A stretch of DNA of 64,000 nt from Rhodoligotrophos appendicifer (GCF_007474605.1 NZ_VHKL01000002.1:434001-498000); one strand, 5' to 3'. Numbered from the stretch's first letter, positions 17,265-28,368 are shown. Notes: generated from the letters alone by a model not told the origin. Translations and numbers: made by a program.

Positions 17265-18248
17265 ATGTTGCGCAAATTCACGCATCTTCTGTCACTGGCT
17301 TTTGTCGCTGCTGCGCTCATTGCGAGCCCGGCCAAAGCCGAGACGAAGATCAATTTCAAACTCGACTGGACGATCTACGGCGTGCATGCGCCGTTCTACC
17401 TGGCGCTGGACAAGGGCCTCTACAAAAAGGAAGGTCTCGACGTCACCATCACCGAAGGCCAAGGCTCAGCCACCGTCATGCAGATGGTCGCGCAGGGCCA
17501 GGACCAGATGGCGCTCGTGGATTTCTCGACCCTTCTCTTCGGCGTCGAGCAGGGCCTGCCGGTGGTCGCCGTCATGCGGATCGTCAGCGACATGCTGGGC
17601 GTCATCTCGCCGGCGGATGCACCCATCAAGTCGCCCAAAGAACTCGAGGGCAAGATCATCGCCTATGCTCCCTCGGAATCGAGCGGCGTCGCCTTCGGCA
17701 CGCTGATGGCCGCGGATGGTGGTGACATCAAGAAAGTGAACATCTTGAGCCCCGCGACCGGCGCAAAGAATACGCTCCTGTTGCAGCGGCGGGCCGATGC
17801 GATCCCCGGCAACGTGAACGTCCAGCCGGCACAGATCGAGAAGCTGGGCATGAAGACGACGCATTTCCTCTATTCGGATTTCGGCGTCAGCTTCATGGCG
17901 CAGGGGCTGGTCGCCAACAAGGAGTTCCTCGAGAAGAATCCAGAGGCCGTGAAGGGGTTCGTGAAAGCGACCGTCGAGGCCATCAAGCTTGCTCAGGCCA
18001 ATCCGAAAGAGGCGATCGACGCCATCATCAAGATCCTGCCGCAGCAGGAGCGCAACCGCGACGTCCTGATGACCCAGTGGCAGGCTTCGCTTCCCGGATT
18101 GACCACGAAGAACACCAAAGACAAGCCCATGGGCGCCATGGTGGCCGAGGACTGGACCGGCATGCAGGAGGTCCTGGAGAAGGGCGGCGCCCTGAAAGTG
18201 ACCGTGAAGGCCGAAGACATCTTCACCAATGACTACCTGCCGCAGTAA
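17265..18248 (+). CDS. Orphan ABC substrate-binding protein, NMT1-like
   Basis: A 327-residue periplasmic protein with a signal peptide ending near Ala-Lys-Ala and the NMT1/ThiY-type core: FKLDWTIYGVHAPFYLALDKGLYKKEGLDVTI, then EGQGSATVMQMVAQGQDQMALVDF. ATG 17265 is preferred because GGGGAG lies eight bases upstream; the ATG six bases earlier would be too close, and GTG 17241 lacks a site. There is no permease or ATPase next to it. The shared operator and its position just beyond LysR make it the missing solute receptor of the permease/ATPase pair at 11635-13185. The ligand is unknown. Confidence 0.92.
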   Translation: MLRKFTHLLSLAFVAAALIASPAKAETKINFKLDWTIYGVHAPFYLALDKGLYKKEGLDVTITEGQGSATVMQMVAQGQDQMALVDFSTLLFGVEQGLPVVAVMRIVSDMLGVISPADAPIKSPKELEGKIIAYAPSESSGVAFGTLMAADGGDIKKVNILSPATGAKNTLLLQRRADAIPGNVNVQPAQIEKLGMKTTHFLYSDFGVSFMAQGLVANKEFLEKNPEAVKGFVKATVEAIKLAQANPKEAIDAIIKILPQQERNRDVLMTQWQASLPGLTTKNTKDKPMGAMVAEDWTGMQEVLEKGGALKVTVKAEDIFTNDYLPQ

Positions 18249-18264
18249 GGTCGACGAGCCGAAC

Positions 18265-18298
18265 CTTTGAGAGGCAGCCTTGCGGCTGCTCCTCAAAG
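18265..18298 (+). terminator. Stem-loop after the orphan binding protein
   Basis: Arms CTTTGAGAGGCAGCC and GGCTGCTCCTCAAAG pair over 15 bases with two mismatches around a TTGC loop, beginning 16 bases after the stop. No long T-run follows, so termination may be incomplete or Rho-assisted, but position and stability fit a terminator. Confidence 0.6.
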
Positions 18299-18425
18299 TG
18301 AGGCTCGACCTTCCGGCTGATCGACAGAATCTTCAGTCGCTTACCTCATTTCCGAAGAGGCCCGACAGCGGTCTCGAAGGACGAGGCAGGCGTTACGCAA
18401 CACTTCAAGCCTCATCGGGACATTC

Positions 18426-19399
18426 ATGAAATTCTGCATCATCGGCGCGGGCGCGATCGGCATTTTTCTCTCCGCCCATCTCGCCCGGCGGGGACATGAG
18501 ATCACTGTGCTCGCGCGGGGCGCCCGCGCCGCAGCCATTCGCGAGAAGGGTGTTACGCTCACTGCGGACAAGGGCGACGGTTTCTCGTTCCGCCCGCAGG
18601 TCGCCGAGAGCGGAGAGGCGCTGGCCCCGCAAGATGTGGTGCTGGTCTGCGTCAAAGGCTATTCGGTGCCGGACATCGCCGCCACCCTGCAGCCGCTGAT
18701 GCAGGGGACGACGCAAGCAGTCTTCGTGCAGAACGGGCTGCCCTGGTGGTATTTCGGCGAGACCGGCAGCCAAAGCCTCGATCCGGGCGGGAGGATTGCC
18801 GCCGCCGTGCCCCTGGAGCGGACCATCGGCTGCGTCACCTACGCCAATGTGCGCAATAGCGGGCTGGGGGAAGCGCATCATGTCAGCGACAACACCTTCA
18901 TTCTCGGCCGTCCCGACGGCCACAGCGACCCGGCGCTGGGCGCCATCATCGAGGCGCTGGCGGAGGCCGGGATCGGCGCCCGTATCAGCGACCGCATCCG
19001 TACGGAGATCTGGCTCAAGCTGTGGGGCAATCTCGCCTTCAATCCCCTGAGCGCGCTCACAGGCGCCACCATGGATGAGATCATCGAGCGGGAAACCCGC
19101 CCCCTCGTCATCGCCATGATGACGGAGGCGCGCGACGTTGCGGCCTCCCAGGGCATCGTCTTCGAAACGAGCCTCGAAAAGCGCCTGGCCACGGCCCTGC
19201 TCGCCGGAAAGTTCCGCACCTCCATGCTGCAGGATCTCGAGGCTGGCCGAAGGCTCGAAATTGACGCCATAATAGGTGCTGTGGCCGAACTCGCCCGCAG
19301 CGTCCGGGTCGAGACCCCGGCCATCGACATGGTCCTGGGTCTGATCCGCCAGAAGGCGAGACTGCTCGGGTTGGACGGTCCGAGCGAGAGGGAAGCAGC

Positions 19400-19403
<4 letters not shown>
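18426..19403 (+). CDS. 2-dehydropantoate 2-reductase family (PanE/ApbA)
   Basis: A 325-residue cytoplasmic NADPH-dependent reductase. The Rossmann loop is GAGAIG at residues 7-12, and Arg31 (VLARG) fits NADP preference. The catalytic Lys lies in the middle of KLWGNLAFNPLSALTGAT, the classic ketopantoate reductase C-domain motif. PanE makes pantoate for coenzyme A, but many paralogues reduce other 2-oxo acids. Here the gene overlaps the next, ureohydrolase-like, gene by ATGA rather than sitting with panB/panC, so a catabolic paralogue is as likely as true PanE. No gene symbol is therefore assigned. Confidence 0.88.
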
Positions 19404-21384
<1,981 letters not shown>

Positions 21385-21399
21385 TTACGGCCAAAAAGA

Positions 21400-21427
21400 A
21401 AGGGTCGCCCCTTGCGGAGCGACCCTT
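21400..21427. terminator. Bidirectional terminator between convergent genes
   Basis: Arms AAGGGTCGC and GCGACCCTT form a perfect 9-bp stem with a ten-base loop, in the 61-base gap between the aldo/keto reductase and the convergent DUF1236 gene. The plus-strand A-rich flank at 21393-21401 becomes a T-rich tail on the minus strand, so it fits best as terminator of the DUF1236 gene. Confidence 0.8.
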
Positions 21428-21445
21428 CTGCGAGATCCTGAAATA

Positions 21446-22258
21446 TCAGGCGATGATGTAGACGATCTCAAAGCTGCCGGGATCGACGATCACGATGCGG
21501 CCGTCGGCGAGCACGAAATACTGGTAGCCGCTATAGGCGGGCACCACTTCGATGATGCTCGGCGGCAGAGCGTGAAGATGGATCGACTGCGGGATCGCCA
21601 CGCCGACATTGATCGAGACGTCGATGTCGCGAACGGGCTCGACCCTATTCTTGACGATGGTCTCCTTGATCACCGTGCGTTCTTTCGTGGTGATCTTAGT
21701 ATCGCGCTTCTCACTGCGCGCGGCTTCCTTGTTCTTGGATTCGCCCTTGCTGCCGTCGGCGGAGGACTTCTTCGTATCCTGCTCGCCCTTGGTCGCGTTC
21801 TTCTGCGAACCCTGCTCATCGGCGCCGGACTGCTTCGACTTCGTGGCGTCCTCGGCCGCGCCCTGCCTCTTCTTCGTCATGTCGTCGGCGGCCTGACCCG
21901 ACTGCTTGGCGCCGGCCTGTCCATCCTGAGACATGCCGCTCTGGGTCCCGTCACTGCCGGGTTGTCCGCTCTGGCCCTGCATGGTGGCATTGCCGCCCTG
22001 ACCCTGGGTGGTGCCGCCCTGAGCTGCCGCACCGCCGGTCTGCGCCTGGCCCGATGCGTTTGGCATCTGCTGGGCGCCGCCTTGGGCAGAAGCACCGCCT
22101 TGCGTTGAAGCTCCCCCCTGCGCGCCGCTGCTGCCACCGCTCTGGGCGGTCGCGCCAGCATTGCCGCCGCCCTGGGCCGGCATGTTGGATTGGGCAAACG
22201 CGGCAGTCGTGCCCAGCAGCAATACGGCAGCGACACTCGACAACAGACGGGATCTCAT
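21446..22258 (-). CDS. Secreted DUF1236 protein with Gly/Gln/Ala-rich linker
   Basis: A 270-residue exported protein. After a signal peptide (ending near AFAQ) comes a long low-complexity stretch rich in Gly, Gln, Ala and Ser (to about residue 120), then a charged Lys/Glu/Asp/Ser segment (about 120-180). The last 60 residues hold the DUF1236 motif, with IPQSIHLHALPPSI and VPAYSGYQYFVLADGRIVIVDP. Such proteins are frequent in Hyphomicrobiales and presumed periplasmic or surface-exposed; function unknown. ATG 22258 has GAGGAGG five to six bases upstream and was chosen over the frame's start at 22291. Confidence 0.9.
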   Translation of the reverse strand: MRSRLLSSVAAVLLLGTTAAFAQSNMPAQGGGNAGATAQSGGSSGAQGGASTQGGASAQGGAQQMPNASGQAQTGGAAAQGGTTQGQGGNATMQGQSGQPGSDGTQSGMSQDGQAGAKQSGQAADDMTKKRQGAAEDATKSKQSGADEQGSQKNATKGEQDTKKSSADGSKGESKNKEAARSEKRDTKITTKERTVIKETIVKNRVEPVRDIDVSINVGVAIPQSIHLHALPPSIIEVVPAYSGYQYFVLADGRIVIVDPGSFEIVYIIA

Positions 22259-22377
22259 GAAAACCTCCTCATTTGGCACGCCCAGCTCCATCGGCCGGAC
22301 AGCGTTCTGTTGAAGTATTCCAGAGAGCCCGTTTTGGTTCCGATTTCGGCGCTCGCCAGGAGTGGTCCCGCTGCTGT

Positions 22378-22731
22378 CTAGAGCTCCACCACGGGCTTGA
22401 AACCGCCAAAGATGATGCGCTTGCCGTCCATGGGCATGTTCTGCATCTCGGCCATCAGACGCTCATCGGCCATGACCAAAGCATTGATGCGGTCGCGCTC
22501 CTCGCGGGAGGCGTAGGTAATCCAGGAGAAGAACACCGTCTCATCCTCCTTCACCTGGACGGCGCGCGGAAAGGAGGTGAGCTCTCCATAGGGCACGTCG
22601 TCGGCGACACATTCCACGAAGCTGAGCGCCCCATGCTCCATCCAGATCTTGCCGGCCTTATGCGCCATCTCGCGATAGGCCTCGATATTGGCCTTCGGCA
22701 CCGGGACAATGAACCCATCGACATATGCCAT
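22378..22731 (-). CDS. DUF1428 family protein
   Basis: A 117-residue small protein matching DUF1428 throughout: it opens MAYVDGFIVPVPKAN, has WMEHGALSFVECVADDVPYGE in the centre, then FFSWITYASREERDRIN, and ends with MPMDGKRIIFGGFKPVVE. The fold is a ferredoxin-like dimeric alpha/beta barrel as in antibiotic biosynthesis monooxygenase-like proteins, but no activity has been assigned that I know of. AAGGAG lies eight bases before the ATG. It is a single-gene unit between the DUF1236 and TPR-like genes on the same strand. Confidence 0.92.
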   Translation of the reverse strand: MAYVDGFIVPVPKANIEAYREMAHKAGKIWMEHGALSFVECVADDVPYGELTSFPRAVQVKEDETVFFSWITYASREERDRINALVMADERLMAEMQNMPMDGKRIIFGGFKPVVEL

Positions 22732-22899
22732 GACAAAGCTCCTTTCCTATCTGCTTGCCTAAGGACGGGCCACGCGCCTCGAAACCGACAGGCGGGCGAA
22801 AAATTCTCCTGCGGATTTGGATGCAGCCCACGGCTCGCCACTCTTGCGGCTTTCACCGTCGCTGAAAACGCCTCTCTGCAGTGAGCGTCTCGCCTAATT

Positions 22900-23691
22900 C
22901 TACCGGCCTCGGTGATCATCGCCGTGCAGGCGCGGATGCAACTGCTTGTGCATCAGCATCTCTACGAAGGAGCGGGCCGTGCCGGTGTCGGCCGCCGGCT
23001 GGGCCGCCTCCAGATGCGCGTCGAACTCCTGGCGCAGACCCGTTCCATCCAAAGGGGCTTCCTGAGCGATCATGCGGCCAAACAGGGCGCGATCCTCGTC
23101 GCCGACATAATGGTAGAGATTGGACAGCATGTCCGCCATGCCGGTCACGAAAGCCGTCCTCTCCTGGTCGGGCAAGCTGCGATACAGGCCGACATTCATG
23201 CGCATGCCGAGGCGCGAGCGGATCTCCGCATGCTCCACCGGAAAATCGGAAACCACGTCCTGAGGCAGCTTCTCCTTGTTAATCAACAGGAAGGCGGTCG
23301 ATTTGAACTCCTTCGGGAAGACGTGCTCGTCGTGAAAATGATTGTCGATGTAATGCGACATGTAGCTCTTGGAGCTGTGCGACAATTTTCGGTCGGTCAG
23401 GATGAGCGCTGCCGCTTCGGCGAAGAAATCTCGCGCCGCATGCAGGTCACCGAGCTCAGCATGGCAATGACCCAGCAAGGTGAAGGCGCGCCAGTGGGCG
23501 TGTTCGCGCAGGCGAGGCAAATGCGACTGCAGCTTCTCGGCCGCCCTTGCATGGTCGCCGTCCGCGGAGATCTTGCGGGCCGCCCGGTAAAGATACTCGC
23601 TGCGCATGATTGCAGGGAGGCTGCGCACCGCGCCGGCGACAGCGGACGTCCTCGACGCCGACCCAGCTCGCTTCCGAGGCAAAATCGCCAT
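22900..23691 (-). CDS. TPR-like hypothetical protein
   Basis: A 263-residue soluble protein. Residues 30-95 (YLYRAARKISADGDHARAAEKLQSHLP and AHWRAFTLLGHCHAELGDLHAARDFFAEAAAL) show two degenerate TPR units. The rest is helical, with HYIDNHFHDEHVFPKEFKS and a C-terminal His/Arg-rich tail. No catalytic motif is recognised. The start at 23691 is supported by GGAAGG six bases upstream; Met29 (23607) is an alternative that would remove a basic Ser/Arg-rich N-terminus. It is separate from, but on the same strand as, the two response regulators, and could be a partner in signalling; that is only positional. Confidence 0.68.
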   Translation of the reverse strand: MAILPRKRAGSASRTSAVAGAVRSLPAIMRSEYLYRAARKISADGDHARAAEKLQSHLPRLREHAHWRAFTLLGHCHAELGDLHAARDFFAEAAALILTDRKLSHSSKSYMSHYIDNHFHDEHVFPKEFKSTAFLLINKEKLPQDVVSDFPVEHAEIRSRLGMRMNVGLYRSLPDQERTAFVTGMADMLSNLYHYVGDEDRALFGRMIAQEAPLDGTGLRQEFDAHLEAAQPAADTGTARSFVEMLMHKQLHPRLHGDDHRGR

Positions 23692-23810
23692 TCAAGCCTT
23701 CCGCACATGCCTATTGTCGCACAACTGCACCATGATGCAGTTTGCAGCGGATCCGGCAATGCTATTCGGTGATGTCGGCGCTCGGAACAGGATTGGATGC
23801 GAGCGCAAGG

Positions 23811-24257
23811 TCAGCTGTCTTCGAACTCCCGATCGGAGAGACGAGGCTTGCGCCCGAGCATCCGTCGAATGCGGGCCTCCAGAGACGAGCCGTCATAGGG
23901 CTTGCTGATCATCTCATTCTCCTCGGAGCAAAGGTTCTCCGAGATATCGGCACTGCGCTGAGCGCTCGAGCTGAGGATAACCTTCACAGAGGGAAAATTT
24001 TCACGCGACCAGGCCGCCAAGCCGAAGCCGTTCAGCTCGCCCGGCATGGTGATGTCAGAGAACAGAACCTCGATCTGCTGCACCCCGGCTTTCAGTATGG
24101 CCATGGCTTCGTGGGCATTGCTGGCCTCGAAAACCTTGTAACCGCATTCCCGGAGATAATCGGCGATGGCCATCCGCATCAGAACTTCGTCCTGGACGAG
24201 GAGGATGATCGGTGGGGCGGCCGAAGTCGCCTCGGTATCGGAAGTCAATCCTGTCAT
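23811..24257 (-). CDS. Single-domain response regulator
   Basis: A 148-residue receiver domain without output domain. The phospho-acceptor is Asp68 (FSDITMPG), the switch Ser/Thr is in ILSSSAQ and the conserved Lys in SKPYDGSSLEARI. The acidic pair near the N-terminus is reduced, with QDE at 22-24 where the neighbour has EDE. It lies nine bases after an almost co-linear paralogue (24267-24677) and probably shares its transcript. No kinase is nearby, so both must be served by an unlinked histidine kinase, as is common for CheY-like or stress-response receivers in this class. Confidence 0.92.
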   Translation of the reverse strand: MTGLTSDTEATSAAPPIILLVQDEVLMRMAIADYLRECGYKVFEASNAHEAMAILKAGVQQIEVLFSDITMPGELNGFGLAAWSRENFPSVKVILSSSAQRSADISENLCSEENEMISKPYDGSSLEARIRRMLGRKPRLSDREFEDS

Positions 24258-24266
24258 GGTCGTAAA

Positions 24267-24677
24267 CTAGCGTTTCAATAAACGCCTGATCCTTTGCTCC
24301 ACATCCGATAAATCATAAGGCTTCTCAACGAGTTGTCTATGGCCGCAGAGATCCTTTGCAGCATCCGCCTTGCGGGCCAGGCCGGATGTAAGGATGACTT
24401 CGATTTCCGGCCGCTCCCGCTCGATCCACTGAGCCAGTTGGAGACCGTTGGTGGATCCCGGCATATGGACATCGGTGAAGACGATGTCGAACTCCTTGTC
24501 GGCGTGGGCAAGAAGGCTGAGGGCCTGGTCTCCGTTGGAGGCTTCAACGACAAGAAAACCACAGTCGCGCAGGTACTCGGCGATGATCACCCGGATCAGA
24601 ACTTCGTCTTCCACCACCATGACGGTGGGTATAGGCGTCCTGCGACTATCCTCATCGACCGTCTCTGCATTCATCAT
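24267..24677 (-). CDS. Single-domain response regulator
   Basis: A 136-residue receiver domain. EDE at 23-25 supplies the acidic pocket, Asp69 (FTDVHMPG) is the phospho-acceptor, Thr of ILTSGLA the switch residue and Lys of VEKPYDL the conserved lysine. It resembles the downstream paralogue over its full length (for example EYLRDCGF against DYLRECGY), so the pair arose by tandem duplication. The C-terminus ends right after the last helix, leaving no DNA-binding domain; signalling must be by protein contact. The first two Met codons are adjacent, so the exact start may be one codon later. Confidence 0.93.
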   Translation of the reverse strand: MMNAETVDEDSRRTPIPTVMVVEDEVLIRVIIAEYLRDCGFLVVEASNGDQALSLLAHADKEFDIVFTDVHMPGSTNGLQLAQWIERERPEIEVILTSGLARKADAAKDLCGHRQLVEKPYDLSDVEQRIRRLLKR

Positions 24678-24800
24678 TCACCCCTTAGGCCCCGCCCTGT
24701 TTGCCAGGTTTATCCATAGCTTAGCAACCTCTATGGATGTTCATCGTTCCGAAAAAAGAGCACCGTTGTCGCCATGCCTCAAATGGCTTTCGAGCCCGTG

Positions 24801-26471
24801 TTAGGCCGCGACGGACGTCTCCAGACGGATATCGCTCAGAATCGCGCTTGAAACCAATCCGCCCAGTTCATAGGCGCTGGTAATGCCCTGAACAAAAGGC
24901 AGCTTGTACAGCAGGAAGGAAATCGCCACGCAATAGAGGCGGTTGCTGAGATTGGCCTCGAAGATCGGACGAAACGCATCGTCCAGATCGACGCCGCCAG
25001 TGCGGACCATGCTTTCGCCTGCGTCATCGATGATGGCATCTGCTTCCGGGGTCGCCGCCTTGCGGATTACGCCCTGGGCAAGCAACGTCGGAAAGGGAAT
25101 GTCCCGAGCCGACATGGATTGCTGGCCGGTTGCGTCGATAAATGCATCGTACGTGACCGTCTGGCCGGAACTCACCACGGCACCCTGCTCCACCGCGTCG
25201 GTCGAAATCGTGTAGTCGTTGCCGAGTGCCAGCACGTCCAGCTTGCCGGCGCGGTGCAGCGCCAGAAGCCGCTTGATCGATTCATGCGGTACGGTCGCAT
25301 AATCATCGACAAAGATGGACTTGAAGTGCTTGTGGAAGCGGCCGAGATCGACGTCATCAAGGTGAGGGATGGCACGGGCGATCACCTCATGCATCCGCAG
25401 GATCGCATAGCGCCAGGGCACGGTGTAGCGATCGATCTTGTTCTGCTCGGCCTCGGCGAGATTGAGAGCGGCCCAGACGAAAGGATCCTGATCCTCGCGC
25501 GCTGCGAAATAGGCGGGGGCGATGGTCTCGACCGTCAGCAGACTCAAACCGATCTTCGCTGCATAGTCGGGGTCACTTGCGGCGAGCTCCGCCTTGAACA
25601 GCGCAAAAATGTCGTCGAGCAGGTCGTGGCGCTTGGACGCAAGGAGGGCGTCGATGGCCTCCGGGGTGCAATATTGGAGCGGCGCATAGGGCAGGAGGCA
25701 GTAGAAGTCGGCCTCGGGAAGCAGCCCCTTGCGGGACATCATCGTGGCGTGGAAGGCATCGGTTCCGGGGGCTGGCGCATATTCGAGGCGTCCTCCCGCA
25801 TCCAGCATGAACATGCCGTGGGCCGTCGCCACGGTCACCACGGCATCGATGGCGCTGAGCGATGTGCCGAGGATGCCGATGGAGCCACTGGGGATGGCCT
25901 TCAGCGCTGAGGCCGGCCAGGGGGAGATGAAATAGCCCGGCTTGATCTCGGTGTTTTCCGGCCAATCATGCCCTGTGGCCATCACCACATGATCAAAGGC
26001 GGAGCGCAGTTCCTCCCCGTCCAGCAGGCGGACGGTCAACGCGATCTCGCTCTCTGCCAATTCGATGTCGATCACACGGTGGCGCGCCTTCACATCGATC
26101 ACATGGCCGCGCTCACGACCCTGCTGCAGAAGCCCCCGGAGCTGGGATTCCAGATATTCGCCGAGCACGAGCCGCGGATAGAATTCCCGCACATTGATGG
26201 TCTCGCGGTTCACCTTGAGCCGGGTCAGCTCCTCGTCCGGTTGGCGGCGCAGCCAGTTCACTAAGGTCTCGCGGATCGGCGGAAACTCGATGCTGGCGAT
26301 GTTTGCCAACATGGACTGATCGTTCATGTCGGGATGATAGGGAGTGCCCTTGCCGGGATCGGCTTCCGACTCGAAGATCGTGATCGACAAAGGAATTTTT
26401 GAATCGATCAGACCGCGCAAGGTGTAGATGCCGGTCGGCCCCGAGCCGATGATTGCGATTTTGGTGGTCAT
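24801..26471 (-). CDS. FAD/NAD(P)-binding protein (NAD_binding_9 family)
   Basis: A 556-residue cytoplasmic flavoprotein. It opens with the dinucleotide loop IGSGPTGIYTLRGL at residues 7-20, followed by FESEADPGKGTPYHPDMND, a signature of the FAD-NAD(P)-binding family (PF13454). A second nucleotide site is ATGHDWPENT and GILGTSLSAIDAVV near residue 200. The C-terminal part includes DAFIDATGQQ. Members are putative oxidoreductases or N-hydroxylases without assigned substrates. The open frame continues upstream to 26624, but homology starts at ATG 26471; no strong ribosome site marks it, so a start at 26525 is possible. Confidence 0.85.
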   Translation of the reverse strand: MTTKIAIIGSGPTGIYTLRGLIDSKIPLSITIFESEADPGKGTPYHPDMNDQSMLANIASIEFPPIRETLVNWLRRQPDEELTRLKVNRETINVREFYPRLVLGEYLESQLRGLLQQGRERGHVIDVKARHRVIDIELAESEIALTVRLLDGEELRSAFDHVVMATGHDWPENTEIKPGYFISPWPASALKAIPSGSIGILGTSLSAIDAVVTVATAHGMFMLDAGGRLEYAPAPGTDAFHATMMSRKGLLPEADFYCLLPYAPLQYCTPEAIDALLASKRHDLLDDIFALFKAELAASDPDYAAKIGLSLLTVETIAPAYFAAREDQDPFVWAALNLAEAEQNKIDRYTVPWRYAILRMHEVIARAIPHLDDVDLGRFHKHFKSIFVDDYATVPHESIKRLLALHRAGKLDVLALGNDYTISTDAVEQGAVVSSGQTVTYDAFIDATGQQSMSARDIPFPTLLAQGVIRKAATPEADAIIDDAGESMVRTGGVDLDDAFRPIFEANLSNRLYCVAISFLLYKLPFVQGITSAYELGGLVSSAILSDIRLETSVAA

Positions 26472-26777
26472 GCTATGCTGCCAAATGAAGGGGTGGAGGG
26501 GGTGGTCTTGAGGACGAACGATCATCGTATCCTGCGGTCGAGCGGCGTCGCCTCGCCGTCCCTCCGAGCTCCCAGCCCTCGTCACAGTCAGCCGGCAAAC
26601 CCGTTTGGCGGCGAAACAATTCATGATGCCGCGTTTCCGTTCCCTGGGACCCTCAAAACTGTCGGCAGTTTCCTGGGAAATGGGATGCCAGTCACATGGG
26701 TGGCAGACGTGCTACACTCGTTCAGGGATGCGGATCATCTGTACCCGCCTTAAAACAAGCCCGAGGAGAACCGGACG

Positions 26778-27878
26778 ATGCGGAGCAGACATTTCAGAGT
26801 TCAGGCCGCCATTGCCGTGGCCTTGGCGAGCCTCGTGGGCTCGCATCCCGCCGCAGCCTGTACGCGCACGCTCTATGTCGGGGCCGAGAATGTGGTGATC
26901 ACCGGCCGCAACATGGATTGGAAGGAGGACATGGCCTCCAATCTCTGGGTGTTCCCGGCGGGAATGGCCCGAGACGGCGCTGCGGGAGCGCAGTCGCTGA
27001 AGTGGACCTCCAGCTATGGCAGCGTCATCGTCTCCGGCTATGAGGCGGGGACGACCGACGGCATGAATGAAAAGGGGCTGGTCGCCAATCTGCTCTATCT
27101 GGCCGAGTCGCAATATACCCCGCCCGATGCGGCCCGACCTTACTTGTCGATCTCGACCTGGGCGCAATATGCCCTCGACAATTTCGCCACCGTCGCGGAG
27201 GCAGTCAGCCATCTGGAGGCCGATCCGTTCAACCTACTGGCCCCCACCTTGCCGAACGGGTCGCCGGCGGCGCTGCATCTCTCACTCTCGGATGCGACCG
27301 GCGATTCGGCCATCTTCGAATATATCGAGGGCAAGCTCGTGATCCATCACGGCAAGCAGTTCACGGTCATGACCAATTCGCCCGCCTATGACCAGCAGCT
27401 CGCCCTCAATGCCTATTGGAAAAACATCGGAGGGCTCGTCTTCCTTCCCGGCACCAACAGGGCTGCGGACCGCTTCGCCCGGGCTTCCTTCCTGCTGGAT
27501 GCCATTCCGCGCACGCTCGACAAGAACTACATCGCCGGGGTGCCGATGCAGTCCTACGGATATCAGGCCGTGGCCGGGGTCATGAGCGTGCAGCGAGCGG
27601 TCAGCGTGCCCCTCGGCATCACCACGCCCGAAGAGCCCAACATCTCGTCGACGATCTGGCGCACGGTCTCGGACCAGAAGAACCTCATCTATTATTTCGA
27701 CTCCGCCACGCGGCCGAACACCTTCTGGGTCGATCTGTCGAAGCTGGAGCTCAAAGCCGGAAGCCCCGTCAAGAAGCTGATCCTTCAGCATGGGGAGGTC
27801 TATTCGGGCGAAGTGAGCGGCCGCTTTGCGGACGCCACTCCGTTCCCGTTCCTGCCGGGCACACCGCCGGCGAACTGA
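26778..27878 (+). CDS. Secreted linear amide C-N hydrolase (choloylglycine hydrolase/penicillin V acylase family)
   Basis: A 366-residue Ntn-hydrolase precursor. The signal peptide ends at HPAAA, and cleavage just before Cys28 (CTRTLY) would expose the N-terminal nucleophile. Downstream family landmarks are GRNMDWKED (Arg and Asp of the active site), GMNEKGLVANLLYL and the late VMTNSP and NTFWVDLSKL. It is the Gram-negative periplasmic type. Known relatives cleave bile-acid conjugates, penicillin V or acyl-homoserine lactones; for a soil-type alphaproteobacterium the last is plausible but unproven. GAGGAG precedes the ATG. It stands alone, divergent from the FAD enzyme. Confidence 0.93.
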   Translation: MRSRHFRVQAAIAVALASLVGSHPAAACTRTLYVGAENVVITGRNMDWKEDMASNLWVFPAGMARDGAAGAQSLKWTSSYGSVIVSGYEAGTTDGMNEKGLVANLLYLAESQYTPPDAARPYLSISTWAQYALDNFATVAEAVSHLEADPFNLLAPTLPNGSPAALHLSLSDATGDSAIFEYIEGKLVIHHGKQFTVMTNSPAYDQQLALNAYWKNIGGLVFLPGTNRAADRFARASFLLDAIPRTLDKNYIAGVPMQSYGYQAVAGVMSVQRAVSVPLGITTPEEPNISSTIWRTVSDQKNLIYYFDSATRPNTFWVDLSKLELKAGSPVKKLILQHGEVYSGEVSGRFADATPFPFLPGTPPAN

Positions 27879-27906
27879 CGTCAACGCCAGGGTGTCCCCC
27901 GCGTCC

Positions 27907-28284
27907 TCATTTCAAGACACCCCAAGCGAGCGCGCGTTGGAGACCGCGAATGTCGGTCCCCTTGGTCAGCGTGCGCTCGATCGGCTTGTCACTCCCGGAG
28001 ATCCAGACCTTGAGTTCCGCCTCAAGGTCAAAGGTGCCGGCCGTCTCCACTGAGAAGCGCGTGATCGCCCGGTAGGGGATCGTGAGATAGGAGACCTTCT
28101 TGCCGCGGATACCCTGAACGTCGATCAGAATAAGACGGGCGCTGGTGAAGACGAAGAGATCGCGGATGACCTTGAAGGCGACATGCACCTGCTCATTATC
28201 GAGCAGCACGCCATCAAGGCGCTGCGCAAGCTTTGCAGCATCCACTTCCGTGCCATGCCCCAGAAGACCACCGAACAGCCCCAT
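27907..28284 (-). CDS. Bacterial PH-domain protein (bPH_1)
   Basis: A 125-residue cytoplasmic protein matching the PF08000 bacterial PH domain, which forms ring-shaped oligomers. Evidence is the start MGLFGGLLGHGTEVD, the central FKVIRDLFVFTSARLILIDVQGIRGKKVSYLTIPYRAI and the SVETAGTFDLEAELKVWISG strand pair. Function in bacteria is unclear, possibly related to membrane stress. It ends 28 bases after the convergent amidase and is separated from the upstream Cys-rich gene by a strong stem-loop, so it is probably transcribed independently. Confidence 0.92.
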   Translation of the reverse strand: MGLFGGLLGHGTEVDAAKLAQRLDGVLLDNEQVHVAFKVIRDLFVFTSARLILIDVQGIRGKKVSYLTIPYRAITRFSVETAGTFDLEAELKVWISGSDKPIERTLTKGTDIRGLQRALAWGVLK

Positions 28285-28329
28285 TCTGCCTTACTCCCCT
28301 CGGGCCAGGCTCAGATCTCGGCGAGATTA

Positions 28330-28360
28330 CCCCCCGGCTCCGATGACGGGTGCCGGGGGG
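28330..28360 (-). terminator. Stem-loop after the Cys-rich protein gene
   Basis: CCCCCCGGC and GCCGGGGGG form a perfect 9-bp GC stem around a 13-base loop. It starts eight bases beyond the Cys-rich gene's stop on the minus strand. The tail is not T-rich, so a Rho-independent role is probable rather than certain. Confidence 0.6.
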
Positions 28361-28368
28361 CGAGACAT

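Noticed and set aside
21900-22200. CRISPR-like or tandem repeats in the DUF1236 gene
   Set aside because: The repetition is a Gly/Gln/Ala-rich coding linker without constant spacing or direct repeats of fixed length.
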